Shown here piece by piece: positions 1 through 9,586 of a stretch of 64,000 nucleotides of DNA. The notes beneath the pieces are model-generated. The model ran no database searches and had not been told where the DNA came from. It saw only the letters and a program-made list of their open reading frames with translations. The DNA comes from an uncultured bacterium (lineage in GTDB: Bacteria > Myxococcota_A > Bradymonadia > Bradymonadales > Bradymonadaceae). The DNA is taken from NCBI GenBank assembly GCA_937981985.1, contig CALJNB010000005.1, positions 248,001 to 312,000 on the forward strand, given 5' to 3'. Each line of letters starts with the position of its first letter. Position 1 is the first letter of the stretch. The translations under genes and the position numbers were made by a program.

Positions 1-747
1 GAACCCGATATTTTTAACGCGATAAAATTTGGGTCGGTTTTAGAGAACGTAGTTTATGACGAAAATACGCGTATTGTAGATTATACCGACGTTTCGATTA
101 CCCAAAACACGCGTACATCGTATCCGATTAATTATATCGAAAACGCCAAAATTCCATGCATGGGTGGGCATCCTAAAAACATTATTTTTCTTACCTGTGA
201 TGCGTTCGGCGTTCTTCCCCCGGTAAGTCAACTTTCCCCGGATCAGGCGATGTACCACTTTATAAGTGGGTACACCGCGAAGGTTGCAGGGACCGAAATG
301 GGCGTTACTGAACCAGAAGCGACATTCTCAGCTTGCTTTGGTGCCGCATTTTTAGTTTGGCCTCCTACCAAGTACGCGGAAATGTTGGCCGAAAAAATGA
401 AAGAGCACGGAGCGAAAGCTTGGCTCGTTAACACAGGTTGGACCGGTGGTGCTTATGGCACCGGGTCACGTATTAGTCTCAAATATACCCGCGCGATTAT
501 CGATGCGATCAATGACGGAACTTTGGCAGGAATCGATACTGTTGAAGATACCAACTTTGGTATTCGCGTTCCGATTTCATGTCCGGGCGTTCCCTCTGAG
601 CTTCTTCAACCCAAAGGAACTTGGAACAACGACGCATCTTACGATGAAACGGCGAAAAAATTAGTAGGTCTTTTCACTGACCACTTTAGCCAGTACGCCG
701 ACTATGCAAGCGATTCGTTGAAGAATGCAGGACCGAAGAGCGTGTAG
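1..747 (+). CDS. pckA: Phosphoenolpyruvate carboxykinase (ATP), C-terminal part
   Basis: The first base is in frame (Glu codon), so the gene begins upstream of the window; 248 C-terminal residues are present. PckA converts oxaloacetate and ATP to phosphoenolpyruvate, CO2 and ADP at the start of gluconeogenesis in the cytosol. Visible family signatures are [14 protein letters not shown] near window residue 62, [10 protein letters not shown] near 90, and the nucleotide/metal-binding stretch [18 protein letters not shown] near 147. The C-terminus is of normal length for the bacterial ATP-dependent enzyme. An intrinsic terminator follows 30 bases downstream, so this is the last gene of its transcript. 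Confidence 0.96.
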   Translation, partial: EPDIFNAIKFGSVLENVVYDENTRIVDYTDVSITQNTRTSYPINYIENAKIPCMGGHPKNIIFLTCDAFGVLPPVSQLSPDQAMYHFISGYTAKVAGTEMGVTEPEATFSACFGAAFLVWPPTKYAEMLAEKMKEHGAKAWLVNTGWTGGAYGTGSRISLKYTRAIIDAINDGTLAGIDTVEDTNFGIRVPISCPGVPSELLQPKGTWNNDASYDETAKKLVGLFTDHFSQYADYASDSLKNAGPKSV

Positions 748-776
748 TCGCCCAACAAAATAGCTATAAATTTCTT

Positions 777-805
777 ATCCTATGTTCCGCATAGGATTTT
801 TTTTT
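777..805 (+). terminator. Intrinsic terminator after pckA
   Basis: A perfect 8-bp stem (ATCCTATG / CATAGGAT) with a 5-base loop is followed by an uninterrupted run of T. It lies 30 bases after the pckA stop and ends that transcript. Confidence 0.88.
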
Positions 806-881
806 ATGATAGAATGGTGAAATGTGAAAAAAATTATTGATTCGACCTTGCGCTTGATTCCCTTTTTTTATCGGACAAATA

Positions 882-3167
882 ATGAAATTTATCTTGATTT
901 TCATCGTCAGTCTTTTTCCCTTTCAAGTGTTCGCTGATGAACTTAATGCACCTTTTGAACAGACCGATCATCGTGTTTTTTTGAAGTTGAAAAACACGTT
1001 AGCGAAGGTCCGCGTTGAACGATCATTTCAAAATAACTCGAGAAAGAAGCAACAACTCGAATTGCTTTTTTCCCTGCCTACGACTGCTGTGATCACCAAT
1101 TTGAAAAGTTTTGAAGGTGGTGTTTGGAGAAAAGCGAAAACAATACAATCCGAAGAAGCGTCCAATATTTATGGGGTTCCAAATAAGAAGGGAAAATCCC
1201 GCGGAAAAACATCTGTGCTACTCACAAAAATTTCGTTGAACGGAACTTATTCACTGATTGCTTCCCCGATCGTTGGTAAAACATCTTTTCGAATCACTTA
1301 CGATGTTGAAATTCCTTTCGATTACAAATCAGGTCTGTACCATTTTTCCGCTAAGTCCTTGTTCGGTAACTTGCCCGGTACGAAGCCAATCATTTTGAAA
1401 ACTAAAGACCGTTTTATGTTTCGAAACGTTCTACGCGAACCCGGCGTGACTTATAGCATTTTCCAAAACGAGTGCGAAAAAATGGGTGCGCCCTCTCATT
1501 GCGAAATTAGAGAAATAGAAATTCCTTTTTTGAAGAAACCTATATTCTCGGCGCAGTATGAATCAAAAAAACAGTCGTTGAGTTATCTTCTCGTTCCACC
1601 CGGTTCCTTGCGGGCTGGCAACCCTTCTCGTTTAAAACGATCGTGGAAAAGTAAGCCAACCAAAACTGTAATCGAAGAAAGGTTATCAAGCGAAGTGGGT
1701 AAATGGCGTTTTGTCGTTTGGAGTGACGGAAAGGGGACGGGCACTTTGAAAGAAATCAAAATTGTTGACGATAAAGACGTTTACTTACCAACAACGCCAA
1801 ATGGAATCGAACTTCCAGAACATGCCGTCAAGGATTCCTCGAACATTATCGTGCTCAATGCAAAAGATAAAAAAACGAAAATAGGTCTCGGGAAGATGCG
1901 TTTTGATGGCCGCGAATATGTATCTATAAATATAGATGCGGCGCGACGTCTTTCCGAAATTCCTGATTCGCCTTCTTTAATTTTTGTTATCGATACTTCG
2001 ATTTCTCAAGGGTATCTTGGTGTGATTCGACAGATCAATATAGCTCGGTCGATTACTCAGCACTTTCCGAAGTTTGAAAGCCAAGTGGTCAGTTATAGTC
2101 GGTATCCTCAAAAAACTACGAGTCTTGAGGCGTTTATTAAGGATTTTCGAAACAAACCCAATTCATATTTAGCTAATGGTTCTAATTTCGACGCAGCGTT
2201 AGGGTTCGCAGCGCAGATAGAAAAGAAAATGAAGAAAGGACCCGTGCTTATCTACGCGATGACCGATTTATACCTTAAGAAGTCCTACGCTTTATCTGAC
2301 TTTTTAACGCCTTTGGAAACATTAAAAGAAACAACTACGGTGCACTTATTGAACGTCCACGAAGTGGAAGGTTCCCATTCTATTAGTGTTAGGCGAGATA
2401 AAAGTCTTCGTTTTGCTGAAATGGCATCGTCACATCATGGGGTCGCGACGCATGTTTCCATTCCTTCGGTCTACCAACATAATGTTAAAACCAAAGATAT
2501 CGAAACGAGATATTTGGCTCGACCCGATCGATTGGATGAGGTTGAGATATTATCAAAGAATATTTCTTTAGACCCAAATACAAAACCTTTTTTAATGGAA
2601 GGGGAACGCCTGCAACTTAATTCTGGGTGGGGCGTATTTAAAAATAGGATTCGTATAAAGGCAAAATTATGGAACAAAGAGATAATATTTAGCGCGCAAC
2701 AGCGCGCCTCCGAAAACCGAAGCGCGCTCCTGTTTTATTTAGCCTCAGATAAGACAACAAAACTAAAAAAAGTAGCGGCTAGGCTGACAAAAGTCGTGAG
2801 TATGGGGACCTCTTTTTATCTCGAGGGCCGGGCTAATCGCAAAATTACGCAGCCCTTCCAAAAATCGAATTCCTTCAACTTCAAAAGCGACGAAATATCG
2901 TCCGAACTATTGGGTATGGGAAGAGGACTATTCGTATTACAGGAAAGCGTTTTTTCTAAAACGAAAGACAAGTGTCGCAGAAAAGGCAAGGTTGAGTCCT
3001 TTCGGGTTACACTGGAAACGGTGCTTTTTGAAATTGTTGATGTTGGAAAAGGAAGCTCGGCGTTTTCGAAGTGTATCGCAGAAGGAATTTGGAATACCGT
3101 TTTGCCCAGCGCAACGAAAACTGGAAATTATACGTTCGAATTTTTCTCCGACGGTACGGTAAAGTAA
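882..3167 (+). CDS. Secreted VIT/VWA-domain protein with AgmX-like C-terminus
   Basis: 761 residues with a signal peptide (cleavage near VFA-DE, residue 18). Residues about 25-150 look like a VIT (vault/inter-alpha-trypsin) domain: beta-rich, with the EASNIYG and ITYDVEIPF stretches. Residues about 360-490 look like a von Willebrand A fold with a MIDAS-type DTSIS motif (DxSxS). The last ~80 residues contain a pair of Cys and end in a FFSDGTV-type segment resembling the AgmX/PglI and TonB C-terminal domains of myxobacteria. VIT-VWA proteins are usually exported adhesion or scaffold proteins; the exact role here is unknown. The ATG has only a weak upstream GGA. It is convergent with the next gene, with 9 bases between the stops. 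Confidence 0.82.
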   Translation: MKFILIFIVSLFPFQVFADELNAPFEQTDHRVFLKLKNTLAKVRVERSFQNNSRKKQQLELLFSLPTTAVITNLKSFEGGVWRKAKTIQSEEASNIYGVPNKKGKSRGKTSVLLTKISLNGTYSLIASPIVGKTSFRITYDVEIPFDYKSGLYHFSAKSLFGNLPGTKPIILKTKDRFMFRNVLREPGVTYSIFQNECEKMGAPSHCEIREIEIPFLKKPIFSAQYESKKQSLSYLLVPPGSLRAGNPSRLKRSWKSKPTKTVIEERLSSEVGKWRFVVWSDGKGTGTLKEIKIVDDKDVYLPTTPNGIELPEHAVKDSSNIIVLNAKDKKTKIGLGKMRFDGREYVSINIDAARRLSEIPDSPSLIFVIDTSISQGYLGVIRQINIARSITQHFPKFESQVVSYSRYPQKTTSLEAFIKDFRNKPNSYLANGSNFDAALGFAAQIEKKMKKGPVLIYAMTDLYLKKSYALSDFLTPLETLKETTTVHLLNVHEVEGSHSISVRRDKSLRFAEMASSHHGVATHVSIPSVYQHNVKTKDIETRYLARPDRLDEVEILSKNISLDPNTKPFLMEGERLQLNSGWGVFKNRIRIKAKLWNKEIIFSAQQRASENRSALLFYLASDKTTKLKKVAARLTKVVSMGTSFYLEGRANRKITQPFQKSNSFNFKSDEISSELLGMGRGLFVLQESVFSKTKDKCRRKGKVESFRVTLETVLFEIVDVGKGSSAFSKCIAEGIWNTVLPSATKTGNYTFEFFSDGTVK

Positions 3168-3176
3168 GCGCTTGGC

Positions 3177-3785
3177 TTATCTTTTAGGCGATGGACGCCA
3201 ATCAATGCTTTCGATTACCCAATTTTCGTTCGGTTTATGTTTGCCTTTTTCATTCGAAACGAAATGATAGCGAAGATTATCCGCTTTAGGCACGTTACAT
3301 AAATAGACATGACCCCAATCATCTTCGCCCATAATGCAGTTCGCGCTTTTGGGGTCAGGAAAAACGTTTTTAAAGGTCGACCCTATCTTCTCTCCAGTTT
3401 CGTGAACGACGACGTCACTCTTAACCAGAATTCGACCTATTTCTTTCTGGTCATAAGAAGATATTTCCATGAGAAGCGTGTCGTTTTCCTTCACCGTAAA
3501 TATCTTATAAGGGCTACCTTCCGCCATACGTTCGTCGACCTCCACGGTGTATCCGGGATACGCTGCTTCTATAGTACTGATATTGAAAACCGCCGCCCTT
3601 CCTAACCTTCCGACACCACTCTCTGACATCAATATTTTTTTGATAGGCGTTTTGTCGAGCATTTTTTCGAGCGATTCTTTCACTACCGCCTTTTCAACTT
3701 TAACCGCGGGCTTCGGGTCGATTTTTTCGTTCTTGGTCGAACACGCGCTAAGACCAATAACTGTTAGAATGATTCCGTATTTCAT
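3177..3785 (-). CDS. DUF1131 (YfeY-like) lipoprotein
   Basis: The ATG at 3785 is preferred over upstream starts because it follows GAGGGA at good spacing and opens a lipoprotein signal peptide with lipobox GLSAC. The mature part (about residues 55-200) matches the layout I remember of E. coli YfeY: an initial SGVGRLG, a beta strand region with YKIFTVKENDT, the segment GEKIGSTFKNVF, one Cys in each of two following strands, and a terminal NWVIESIDWRP. YfeY is a sigma-E-regulated lipoprotein of unknown function. The gene lies 148 bases downstream of gshB on the same strand and may be read from the same transcript. The family assignment is from memory. Confidence 0.72.
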   Translation of the reverse strand: MKYGIILTVIGLSACSTKNEKIDPKPAVKVEKAVVKESLEKMLDKTPIKKILMSESGVGRLGRAAVFNISTIEAAYPGYTVEVDERMAEGSPYKIFTVKENDTLLMEISSYDQKEIGRILVKSDVVVHETGEKIGSTFKNVFPDPKSANCIMGEDDWGHVYLCNVPKADNLRYHFVSNEKGKHKPNENWVIESIDWRPSPKR

Positions 3786-3933
3786 ATTATCCCTCATGAA
3801 TGATGGTCGGTCTAAGAATGTATAACAACTTAGGGTTTTTATTCGCAAGGGACAATACGAGTGATTTTATCAACGCGATAAAGTCGAAGCTTACGTCGGG
3901 GTTTCGGATATCAGGTTTTGACCATGGAGATTT

Positions 3934-4890
3934 TTAGGTACGAAATTCTTCCAGCCACGAAATAACGCGAGCACTATAATCGACTCCGTCATATCGGCTC
4001 ATTTCCTGAATACCGGTTGGGCTGGTTACGTTGACTTCTGTTAGTGCGTCCCCGATCACATCTAAGCCTACGAAATACAGACCGTCTTCTTTGAGCTTCG
4101 GGCCGACTAAGTCACAAATCTTTTTATCGTTTTCAGTGAGCGTCGATTTTTGGGACGTTCCGCCAACATGCATATTTCCTCGATGCTCGTCCGCTTTTGG
4201 GATACGCATCAAAGCACCTAAGGGTTCGCCGTTTAACATTAGAATGCGTTTATCGCCTTCGCGTGCTTTGGGAAGATAGCTTTGGCAGATGACGCGTTCT
4301 GTCCCATCTTTGGTCGAAACCTCTATCATTGAATTGAGATTCTTATCATCGCTTGTGATTACAAAGATTCCGGCTCCACCATGACCATCCACAGGCTTAA
4401 CGACCGCAATTCCATCATGATTTTTAGTAAACTCTTTTATTTTTTCTGAAGATGCCGTGACGATTGTATCTGGGATCAAAGAGGGAAAATGTAAAGCATA
4501 TAACTTTTCATTTGCGTTACGTAATCCATCGGGTCGATTCAAAACGGTACAGCCGGCGTTTTCAGCGATCTGCAATAGGTGAGTTGCGTGTAGATAATCT
4601 GTGTCGAATGGAGGATCGGTGCGCATGAAAGCGCCATCAAAAAATTTGCCGACGTTCACACTCGTTGTTTCCTCAGTAGTATAGAAATCATCATCGTCCC
4701 GCCGAACAGAAATCTTGTTCACGTCCGCGCGACATTGAGAGCCGCCCGACGAAGATTCGGCGTAAAGGGCTTCGTACCCGCAATAGTATATATCATGTCC
4801 GGCATCTTGACCGGCCAACATGAGGGCGAAGGTCGTGTCTGCATTAATTTGAACTTTTTCGATGGGATCCATGATAAATAATAATTTCAT
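3934..4890 (-). CDS. gshB: Glutathione synthetase
   Basis: 318 residues, close to E. coli GshB (316). It ligates gamma-glutamylcysteine and glycine using ATP. The N-terminus MKLLFIMDPIEKVQINAD and the motifs RTDPPFDTDYLHAT, NRPDGLRNANEKLYAL, KPVDGHGGAGIF (ATP-grasp), QSYLPKAREGDKR, FVGLDVIGD and EVNVTSPTG are all recognisable. The start at 4890 overlaps the stop of the upstream DUF4340 gene as ATGA, so translation is probably coupled. It is the last clear member of the operon starting at 9792. The pairing of an ABC/DUF4340 system with gshB is unusual, and no functional link can be read from the sequence. Confidence 0.95.
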   Translation of the reverse strand: MKLLFIMDPIEKVQINADTTFALMLAGQDAGHDIYYCGYEALYAESSSGGSQCRADVNKISVRRDDDDFYTTEETTSVNVGKFFDGAFMRTDPPFDTDYLHATHLLQIAENAGCTVLNRPDGLRNANEKLYALHFPSLIPDTIVTASSEKIKEFTKNHDGIAVVKPVDGHGGAGIFVITSDDKNLNSMIEVSTKDGTERVICQSYLPKAREGDKRILMLNGEPLGALMRIPKADEHRGNMHVGGTSQKSTLTENDKKICDLVGPKLKEDGLYFVGLDVIGDALTEVNVTSPTGIQEMSRYDGVDYSARVISWLEEFRT

Positions 4891-6221
4891 TTTTTCTCGT
4901 TTAACTTTAATGACTCTAATCCGTATTTGGCTCTGTCCCAAATATAGGACGGAATCTCCATAATATATTCAGAATCTGACCAACGTGCATAGCGGCTATT
5001 GTCTTTTTTGAAAATTGCGCCGATTTCGAAACGATGACTCGAATTCTTTGTGTTTATGATAACTCTACCAGCTGGCTGAATGAGTCCAGCAGTTTTGCGA
5101 TCTTCGTGTTTCCATTTCACCGCTGTCATTCTAGCGAATGCACCAAGTACCGGCGCAACCTTACTCGAGTCGAGCTCTTTTGTTCCGGCAAACCATTTGT
5201 TTCCCCGCTTAACAACCTTCAAATTCTCTTTCCCGGCGAGCTGAAAGGAGATCACTTCATCGATTGGGACTATTTTTTCGACTCGGTTCTTGAAAATGAG
5301 ATAATCGCCGGCCAAAACCCGTCCGGGACCTTTGGTGAGTTTAAAAGCACTCTTTTCCCCGACGATTCGCACATAAAAGACTTTCTTGGCAGGGTTACCG
5401 ATCTCGTATTGAACACTTTTATCCCCTATTTTCGCCACCACAGTGGAATGTGGGTTTTCAAGACCCATCTCCTCATCGGTCTTTGCGTCTCCAAACCCGA
5501 CAGATTTCATTTGAGTGAAAGCGTCGACAAGCTGTTGGACTTGGATTGGGTCTATTTCAAAATGTTTCTTTTTGGGGGCGGTCATTTCCCATTTGTTTCC
5601 TACAAATTCAAACTTTATGATTTCCCCACCACTCGCTGAATCGTTCCTAGGAGTAATCGTAATTGAAGTTGGTTTTTCTTTGCTTCGAAAAACGATCTTG
5701 GTTCGCAAGTTGTTAACGGGGGCACGCACAATAGAGGAAATATTGCTCTTAGCGAAGTAGGGGATTCCGTCCATTGTTTTAATATGACTTCTTTGTTCGC
5801 CGTTCTCAGTTTTAGCCTCTTTGCCAACATAGAACTCCGTAATCGTTTTAGCTTCCTCGCTTTTAAAGAAGGCTACTTTATAAGCACGGTCGTCGGACAG
5901 ATCGTAACGCTTCAATTTCTCTTTAGATAAAATCACATCGACGTCCTCAGAAATCTTCTCTTTCAAGGCTCCTTGAATCCTTTCCGAATAAAAATCGGAA
6001 ACAGCGGCATCGATCGGACTAGATATTCTCCAATGATCCCCTCGCTTTTTTAGGACGACCGATTCGCCGTTCGGTTTTGAAATTTCTAATCGTTGCGTTT
6101 TCGAAAGGTCGTAGGTTGGTGAGGCGTTCTTAACCTTCTCCCCGATTCTTTTTTGCTTACCCTGACACGCCACAGTCGTAACGACGAGAAGAGCACAGCC
6201 AATGAGACAGGTCCGGTTCAT
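4887..6221 (-). CDS. DUF4340-domain lipoprotein
   Basis: 444 residues. The ATG at 6221 has AAGGA upstream and opens a short lipoprotein signal (VVTTVAC). The mature protein holds two or more related beta-rich modules: KRGDHWRISSPIDAAV near residue 55, the same pattern again at FVGNKWEMTAPKKKHFEID, and again at KRGNKWFAGTKELDSSKV. That layout is typical of DUF4340. DUF4340 genes usually sit directly after a GldG-like gene, as here (16-base gap). The protein is probably held at the periplasmic face of a membrane next to the ABC complex. Its substrate is unknown. Confidence 0.86.
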   Translation of the reverse strand: MNRTCLIGCALLVVTTVACQGKQKRIGEKVKNASPTYDLSKTQRLEISKPNGESVVLKKRGDHWRISSPIDAAVSDFYSERIQGALKEKISEDVDVILSKEKLKRYDLSDDRAYKVAFFKSEEAKTITEFYVGKEAKTENGEQRSHIKTMDGIPYFAKSNISSIVRAPVNNLRTKIVFRSKEKPTSITITPRNDSASGGEIIKFEFVGNKWEMTAPKKKHFEIDPIQVQQLVDAFTQMKSVGFGDAKTDEEMGLENPHSTVVAKIGDKSVQYEIGNPAKKVFYVRIVGEKSAFKLTKGPGRVLAGDYLIFKNRVEKIVPIDEVISFQLAGKENLKVVKRGNKWFAGTKELDSSKVAPVLGAFARMTAVKWKHEDRKTAGLIQPAGRVIINTKNSSHRFEIGAIFKKDNSRYARWSDSEYIMEIPSYIWDRAKYGLESLKLNEKK

Positions 6222-6237
6222 AAGAAAATCCTTGCGT

Positions 6238-7935
6238 TTAAAGTTCAAAATTCTCGCGACGTCGCCGCCTGAAATTGACGACAAAAATGCCGATAAGTGC
6301 GAACATGCTCGGGACAGCAATGATGTTCGCGAATTGGATCTTGCGCTGTGCTTCTTTTGGCACCTCGCCAACGATTCTTGGTACTTTTTTCCCGCGTATC
6401 TCGCTAAGCGCCGTGTTTTGTGCCAGCCACTCGATGCTGGATAATAGGAATTGCCCACCTAATCCAGAAAGTTGATTGTTAAAGCCGATTTGTGGGTTAG
6501 GCACGAAAAAATCACCACTACCGACGATGAGTACTCGGCCGCTTTGGCTGTTTTCGGCGAGCTTGCTTTCGTCGACGCCTTCAGGAAGGGCGGCGTCTCG
6601 GTAGTAGGTTGGAATGTTGCCGCTTATAGCCGCAGCCACGACGAAGGGTCCGGGTATCTCATTGGGTTGGATCTTAACGAATTCCTTGTAGTTTAGGCTG
6701 CCGGGGGTTTCTTGGCGCGCGATAGAGGTGCTGTCTGTCTTAGCGATTTCAAAAATTTTTAGGTCTTTGCGTTTTCGCGCCCCCTCGGTCACCGTGATGC
6801 TAGACGGAGCAGGCAGAACTAACGCAGGCGCTAAAGCCACAAAAGGCAAAGTCCGATCAAGATCCTCCAAAAGAAAAGATGCAGGGTGACTGACGTTGGC
6901 TGGTCCTTGATCAGTGTTAACATAACCCATTGCGAGGGCCTTTTTTCGGTCCAAAATCATATCAGAGTTAAGCTTCAATCCCATCTGTTCAAAGAAGGCA
7001 TTCAGACCGGTATCAATTTTTTTTCTCACGTCAGGTATTTGACCTCGTCCCCCCATCTTTTCCATAATCTCTTTTGCTTTGGTGACATCGATTCCCGAGG
7101 CGGACTGATACCAACCCACTGAACCACCACTTTGTATATACTGGTCTAGAAGAAAAAGGGCTTTGGAATTCACGGTCTCATCAATATTGAGAATAACAAC
7201 CGCGTCTATTGATTCGTCAATGTTTAAGTTTTCATCCGCGAGAGCATTAGACAGATCGATGACCGATACTTCTAAAAGCTTTCCATAGATTTGTTGAAAC
7301 ATCGGTTGGATTTGAGACAGAAAACGTGGGTCTAATGTTGGACCGCCGAATCCGGCGAGGAACGCAATTTTTTTCGGTTCAACGCTATTTAGATTGAGGA
7401 GGGCTTTAGTAAACTCATATTCGAAATTATCAAGTTCCGGATTCCCTGATGAACGAAGGTCCTTAATAACCTCCACGCGGTCACCCATTTTGAAGACGAC
7501 GCCTTTGTACACCGCTCTCAACGAAACTTCATCGTCACTTCGTTGACCAATGGCGACCTTTTCGATTCCAAGCTTTCGCGCTTTTTCTACCGCCTGTTTA
7601 TCTCGGGAATCGGGGTAAATTATTTCGTAGTCAAATTTACCATTTGAGGCGTTTGCATAATCTCCTAGAAGATCGTCCAGGCTTTGTCCTAAAGTATGAA
7701 ATGGCATCGGCAGATCCGGAGAAATATAAGCTTTCACGTGGACTGGGGCTTCCATATTTTGGACGGCGTTCTTACTGGCATCGCTCAAAGTATAGATCTT
7801 ATTATCCGTGAGGTCATAAGTGATCGTCTGCTGAGAGACCAAGATGTTGACGATTATAGCCAATGCGATCGACATGAACACGATGACAATTGCGTTCGCT
7901 CCGGAAAAGAGGCGTTGCTTCTTTCGACTATCCAT
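6238..7935 (-). CDS. GldG-like ABC-associated membrane protein
   Basis: 565 residues. Start at 7935: ATG overlaps the TGA of the permease gene (TGATG) and follows the ribosome site AGGAGGTGG. There is one transmembrane helix near residues 13-35 and another at the C-terminus (about 535-552) followed by an Arg-rich tail. In between is a large extracytoplasmic region with the GldG-type features TYDLTDNKIYTLSD near residue 35 and a second domain with VLNIDETVNSKALFLLDQYI. GldG works with GldA and GldF in Bacteroidetes gliding; homologues in other phyla form ABC-2 systems of uncertain substrate. Gene order ATPase-permease-GldG-DUF4340 supports this type. Confidence 0.87.
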   Translation of the reverse strand: MDSRKKQRLFSGANAIVIVFMSIALAIIVNILVSQQTITYDLTDNKIYTLSDASKNAVQNMEAPVHVKAYISPDLPMPFHTLGQSLDDLLGDYANASNGKFDYEIIYPDSRDKQAVEKARKLGIEKVAIGQRSDDEVSLRAVYKGVVFKMGDRVEVIKDLRSSGNPELDNFEYEFTKALLNLNSVEPKKIAFLAGFGGPTLDPRFLSQIQPMFQQIYGKLLEVSVIDLSNALADENLNIDESIDAVVILNIDETVNSKALFLLDQYIQSGGSVGWYQSASGIDVTKAKEIMEKMGGRGQIPDVRKKIDTGLNAFFEQMGLKLNSDMILDRKKALAMGYVNTDQGPANVSHPASFLLEDLDRTLPFVALAPALVLPAPSSITVTEGARKRKDLKIFEIAKTDSTSIARQETPGSLNYKEFVKIQPNEIPGPFVVAAAISGNIPTYYRDAALPEGVDESKLAENSQSGRVLIVGSGDFFVPNPQIGFNNQLSGLGGQFLLSSIEWLAQNTALSEIRGKKVPRIVGEVPKEAQRKIQFANIIAVPSMFALIGIFVVNFRRRRRENFEL

Positions 7936-8645
7936 CACCACCTCCTGGCTGAAATGGAAGTCTGAGCGATGACGAGGCTTACACAGATTAATGATAAGTA
8001 ATAAGTGATATCTTTGAGGTCGACGACTCCACGCGCGATGTTTTGGAAATGGTAATTCGTCGATAAATATTCTAAAATATGTGCGCTCATACCGGTCGGG
8101 TTTCCTCCGAATTTTTCGATTAGGAAAAGTCCAAAACAAATTGAAAAGGAAACTAAGATCGCGACGACTTGGTCTTTTACAAAGGATGACGCGGCAATTC
8201 CAATTGCAGAATAAGCAGAAGCTAAAAGTATCAAGCCCAGATAACCGGCCCAAACCGATCCCCAATCAATCTCCCCCAGTCGAGACAACGATAGAGGGTA
8301 TGGAAGAGTCATCAGAAAAACGACGCCTAATAAAGTTGTTGCCGCAAAAAATTTCCCGATGACGATTTCAAACGCGCTGATAGGCATGGTCATAAGGAGT
8401 TCAAGCGTTCCGTCCCTTCGTTCGGTCGCAACCAGCCCCATGGTTATCGCGGGGGCAAAGAAGGCCAAGAAAAGAGGAGCTTCATTAAAGAAACCACGTA
8501 GCGTTAGCAGATTGATATCATTAAAAAAATCAAACCAAAAAATGGAACCCGTGATCAATAGAAATAAAATCACGACGATATAAGCGACCGGAGAGGTAAA
8601 GTAAGCTGTTGTTTCTCGCTTCCAAACGAAATAAATATTTTTCAT
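7935..8645 (-). CDS. ABC-2 type permease, GldF-like
   Basis: 236 residues with about six hydrophobic segments, among them VAYIVVILFLLITGSIFWF near residue 20, APLFLAFFAPAITMGLVATE near 55, and further segments around 100, 140, 170 and the C-terminus. The motif AERRDGTLELLMTMP-like segment (TERRDGTLELLMTMP near 75) is diagnostic of ABC-2/GldF permeases. The start overlaps the ATPase stop as ATGA and the stop overlaps the GldG-like start as TGATG, so the three are translated together. It should form the membrane channel of the exporter in the inner membrane. Confidence 0.92.
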   Translation of the reverse strand: MKNIYFVWKRETTAYFTSPVAYIVVILFLLITGSIFWFDFFNDINLLTLRGFFNEAPLFLAFFAPAITMGLVATERRDGTLELLMTMPISAFEIVIGKFFAATTLLGVVFLMTLPYPLSLSRLGEIDWGSVWAGYLGLILLASAYSAIGIAASSFVKDQVVAILVSFSICFGLFLIEKFGGNPTGMSAHILEYLSTNYHFQNIARGVVDLKDITYYLSLICVSLVIAQTSISARRW

Positions 8646-9586
8646 TCTTCCTCTTCTTTGGAAACGTAGCTGTTGCTTGTGAGGTAGCGGAAGATATCCT
8701 CCAAGGTCGGTTTATATTCGTGTAATCCTTGAATTTTGTCCGGAAAAAAATCGTAAAGATGCTTGCGAACTTTATCGATGTTATGAGTTTCTATTCGAAA
8801 GCTGTTTGGAGATTGTAAAGATTTTACTTTGATCACTCCCTCAATCGAAGACAGCGTATGGGATGTTTCGGTGGTCTCAACGATTAAGCCCCCATGCAAA
8901 TCAATCAGGGTCTGTTGGAGGCCTTCGACGCTGTCGTCTGCGACGATTCGTCCTTTATTTAGAACGATGATCCTATCGCATAGTGCCGCAATTTCCTGAA
9001 GAATATGCGTGGAAAAAATAACGGTTTTTTCTTTTCCAATTTCTTTAATGAGATCTCGGATTTCAAGAATTTGGTTTGGGTCTAAACCGGAAGTAGGTTC
9101 GTCCAAAATAACCACTTCAGGTTCGTGTATAATCGCTTGCGCCAATCCTACCCGTTGTCGATAACCCTTAGATAATTCTTTGATGTCTCGAGTTATCATT
9201 TCAGATAACCCTGTGAGTTGAATCACACGCTTGATCGCGTCGCGTCGTTTATCAGCGGCTATACCGCGAATTTCGGCGATGAAATTCAGATAATCAAAAA
9301 CCATCATCTCATCGTAAAGCGGTACACTTTCCGGTAAATAACCAATTCTTTTTCGTACTTCTTTCGAATCGTTATAAACATCAAAACCGCAAACACTCGC
9401 CTTACCCGATGAAGGCGTCATGAAACACGTTAGGATTTTCATGGTGGTCGTTTTTCCAGCACCGTTAGGCCCAAGAAAACCGACAATTTCGCCCGGCCGG
9501 ACTTTGAAGTTTATTTGGTCAATCGCCTGAAAATCTCCATAAGATTTACCCAGACCTTCTACCGTAATCGAATGAGGTGCTGACAT
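8642..9586 (-). CDS. ABC transporter ATP-binding protein (GldA-type)
   Basis: 314 residues, typical of ABC-2 ATPases with a C-terminal extension. Walker A GPNGAGKTT lies near residue 39, the signature LSKGYRQRVGLAQA near 138, Walker B VVILDEPTSGLDP near 158, and the switch His in IFSTHIL near 192. The C-terminal ~90 residues form the extra regulatory domain common in these proteins and end in TLEDIFRYLT. The ATG shares a base with the preceding stop (TAATG). It drives the neighbouring permease; the cargo is not evident. Confidence 0.95.
   Translation of the reverse strand: MSAPHSITVEGLGKSYGDFQAIDQINFKVRPGEIVGFLGPNGAGKTTTMKILTCFMTPSSGKASVCGFDVYNDSKEVRKRIGYLPESVPLYDEMMVFDYLNFIAEIRGIAADKRRDAIKRVIQLTGLSEMITRDIKELSKGYRQRVGLAQAIIHEPEVVILDEPTSGLDPNQILEIRDLIKEIGKEKTVIFSTHILQEIAALCDRIIVLNKGRIVADDSVEGLQQTLIDLHGGLIVETTETSHTLSSIEGVIKVKSLQSPNSFRIETHNIDKVRKHLYDFFPDKIQGLHEYKPTLEDIFRYLTSNSYVSKEEEE

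Noticed and set aside
3786-3933. TTTATC/GATAAA hairpin after gshB as a terminator.
   Set aside because: There is no T-run after it on the minus strand, so termination there is not supported.
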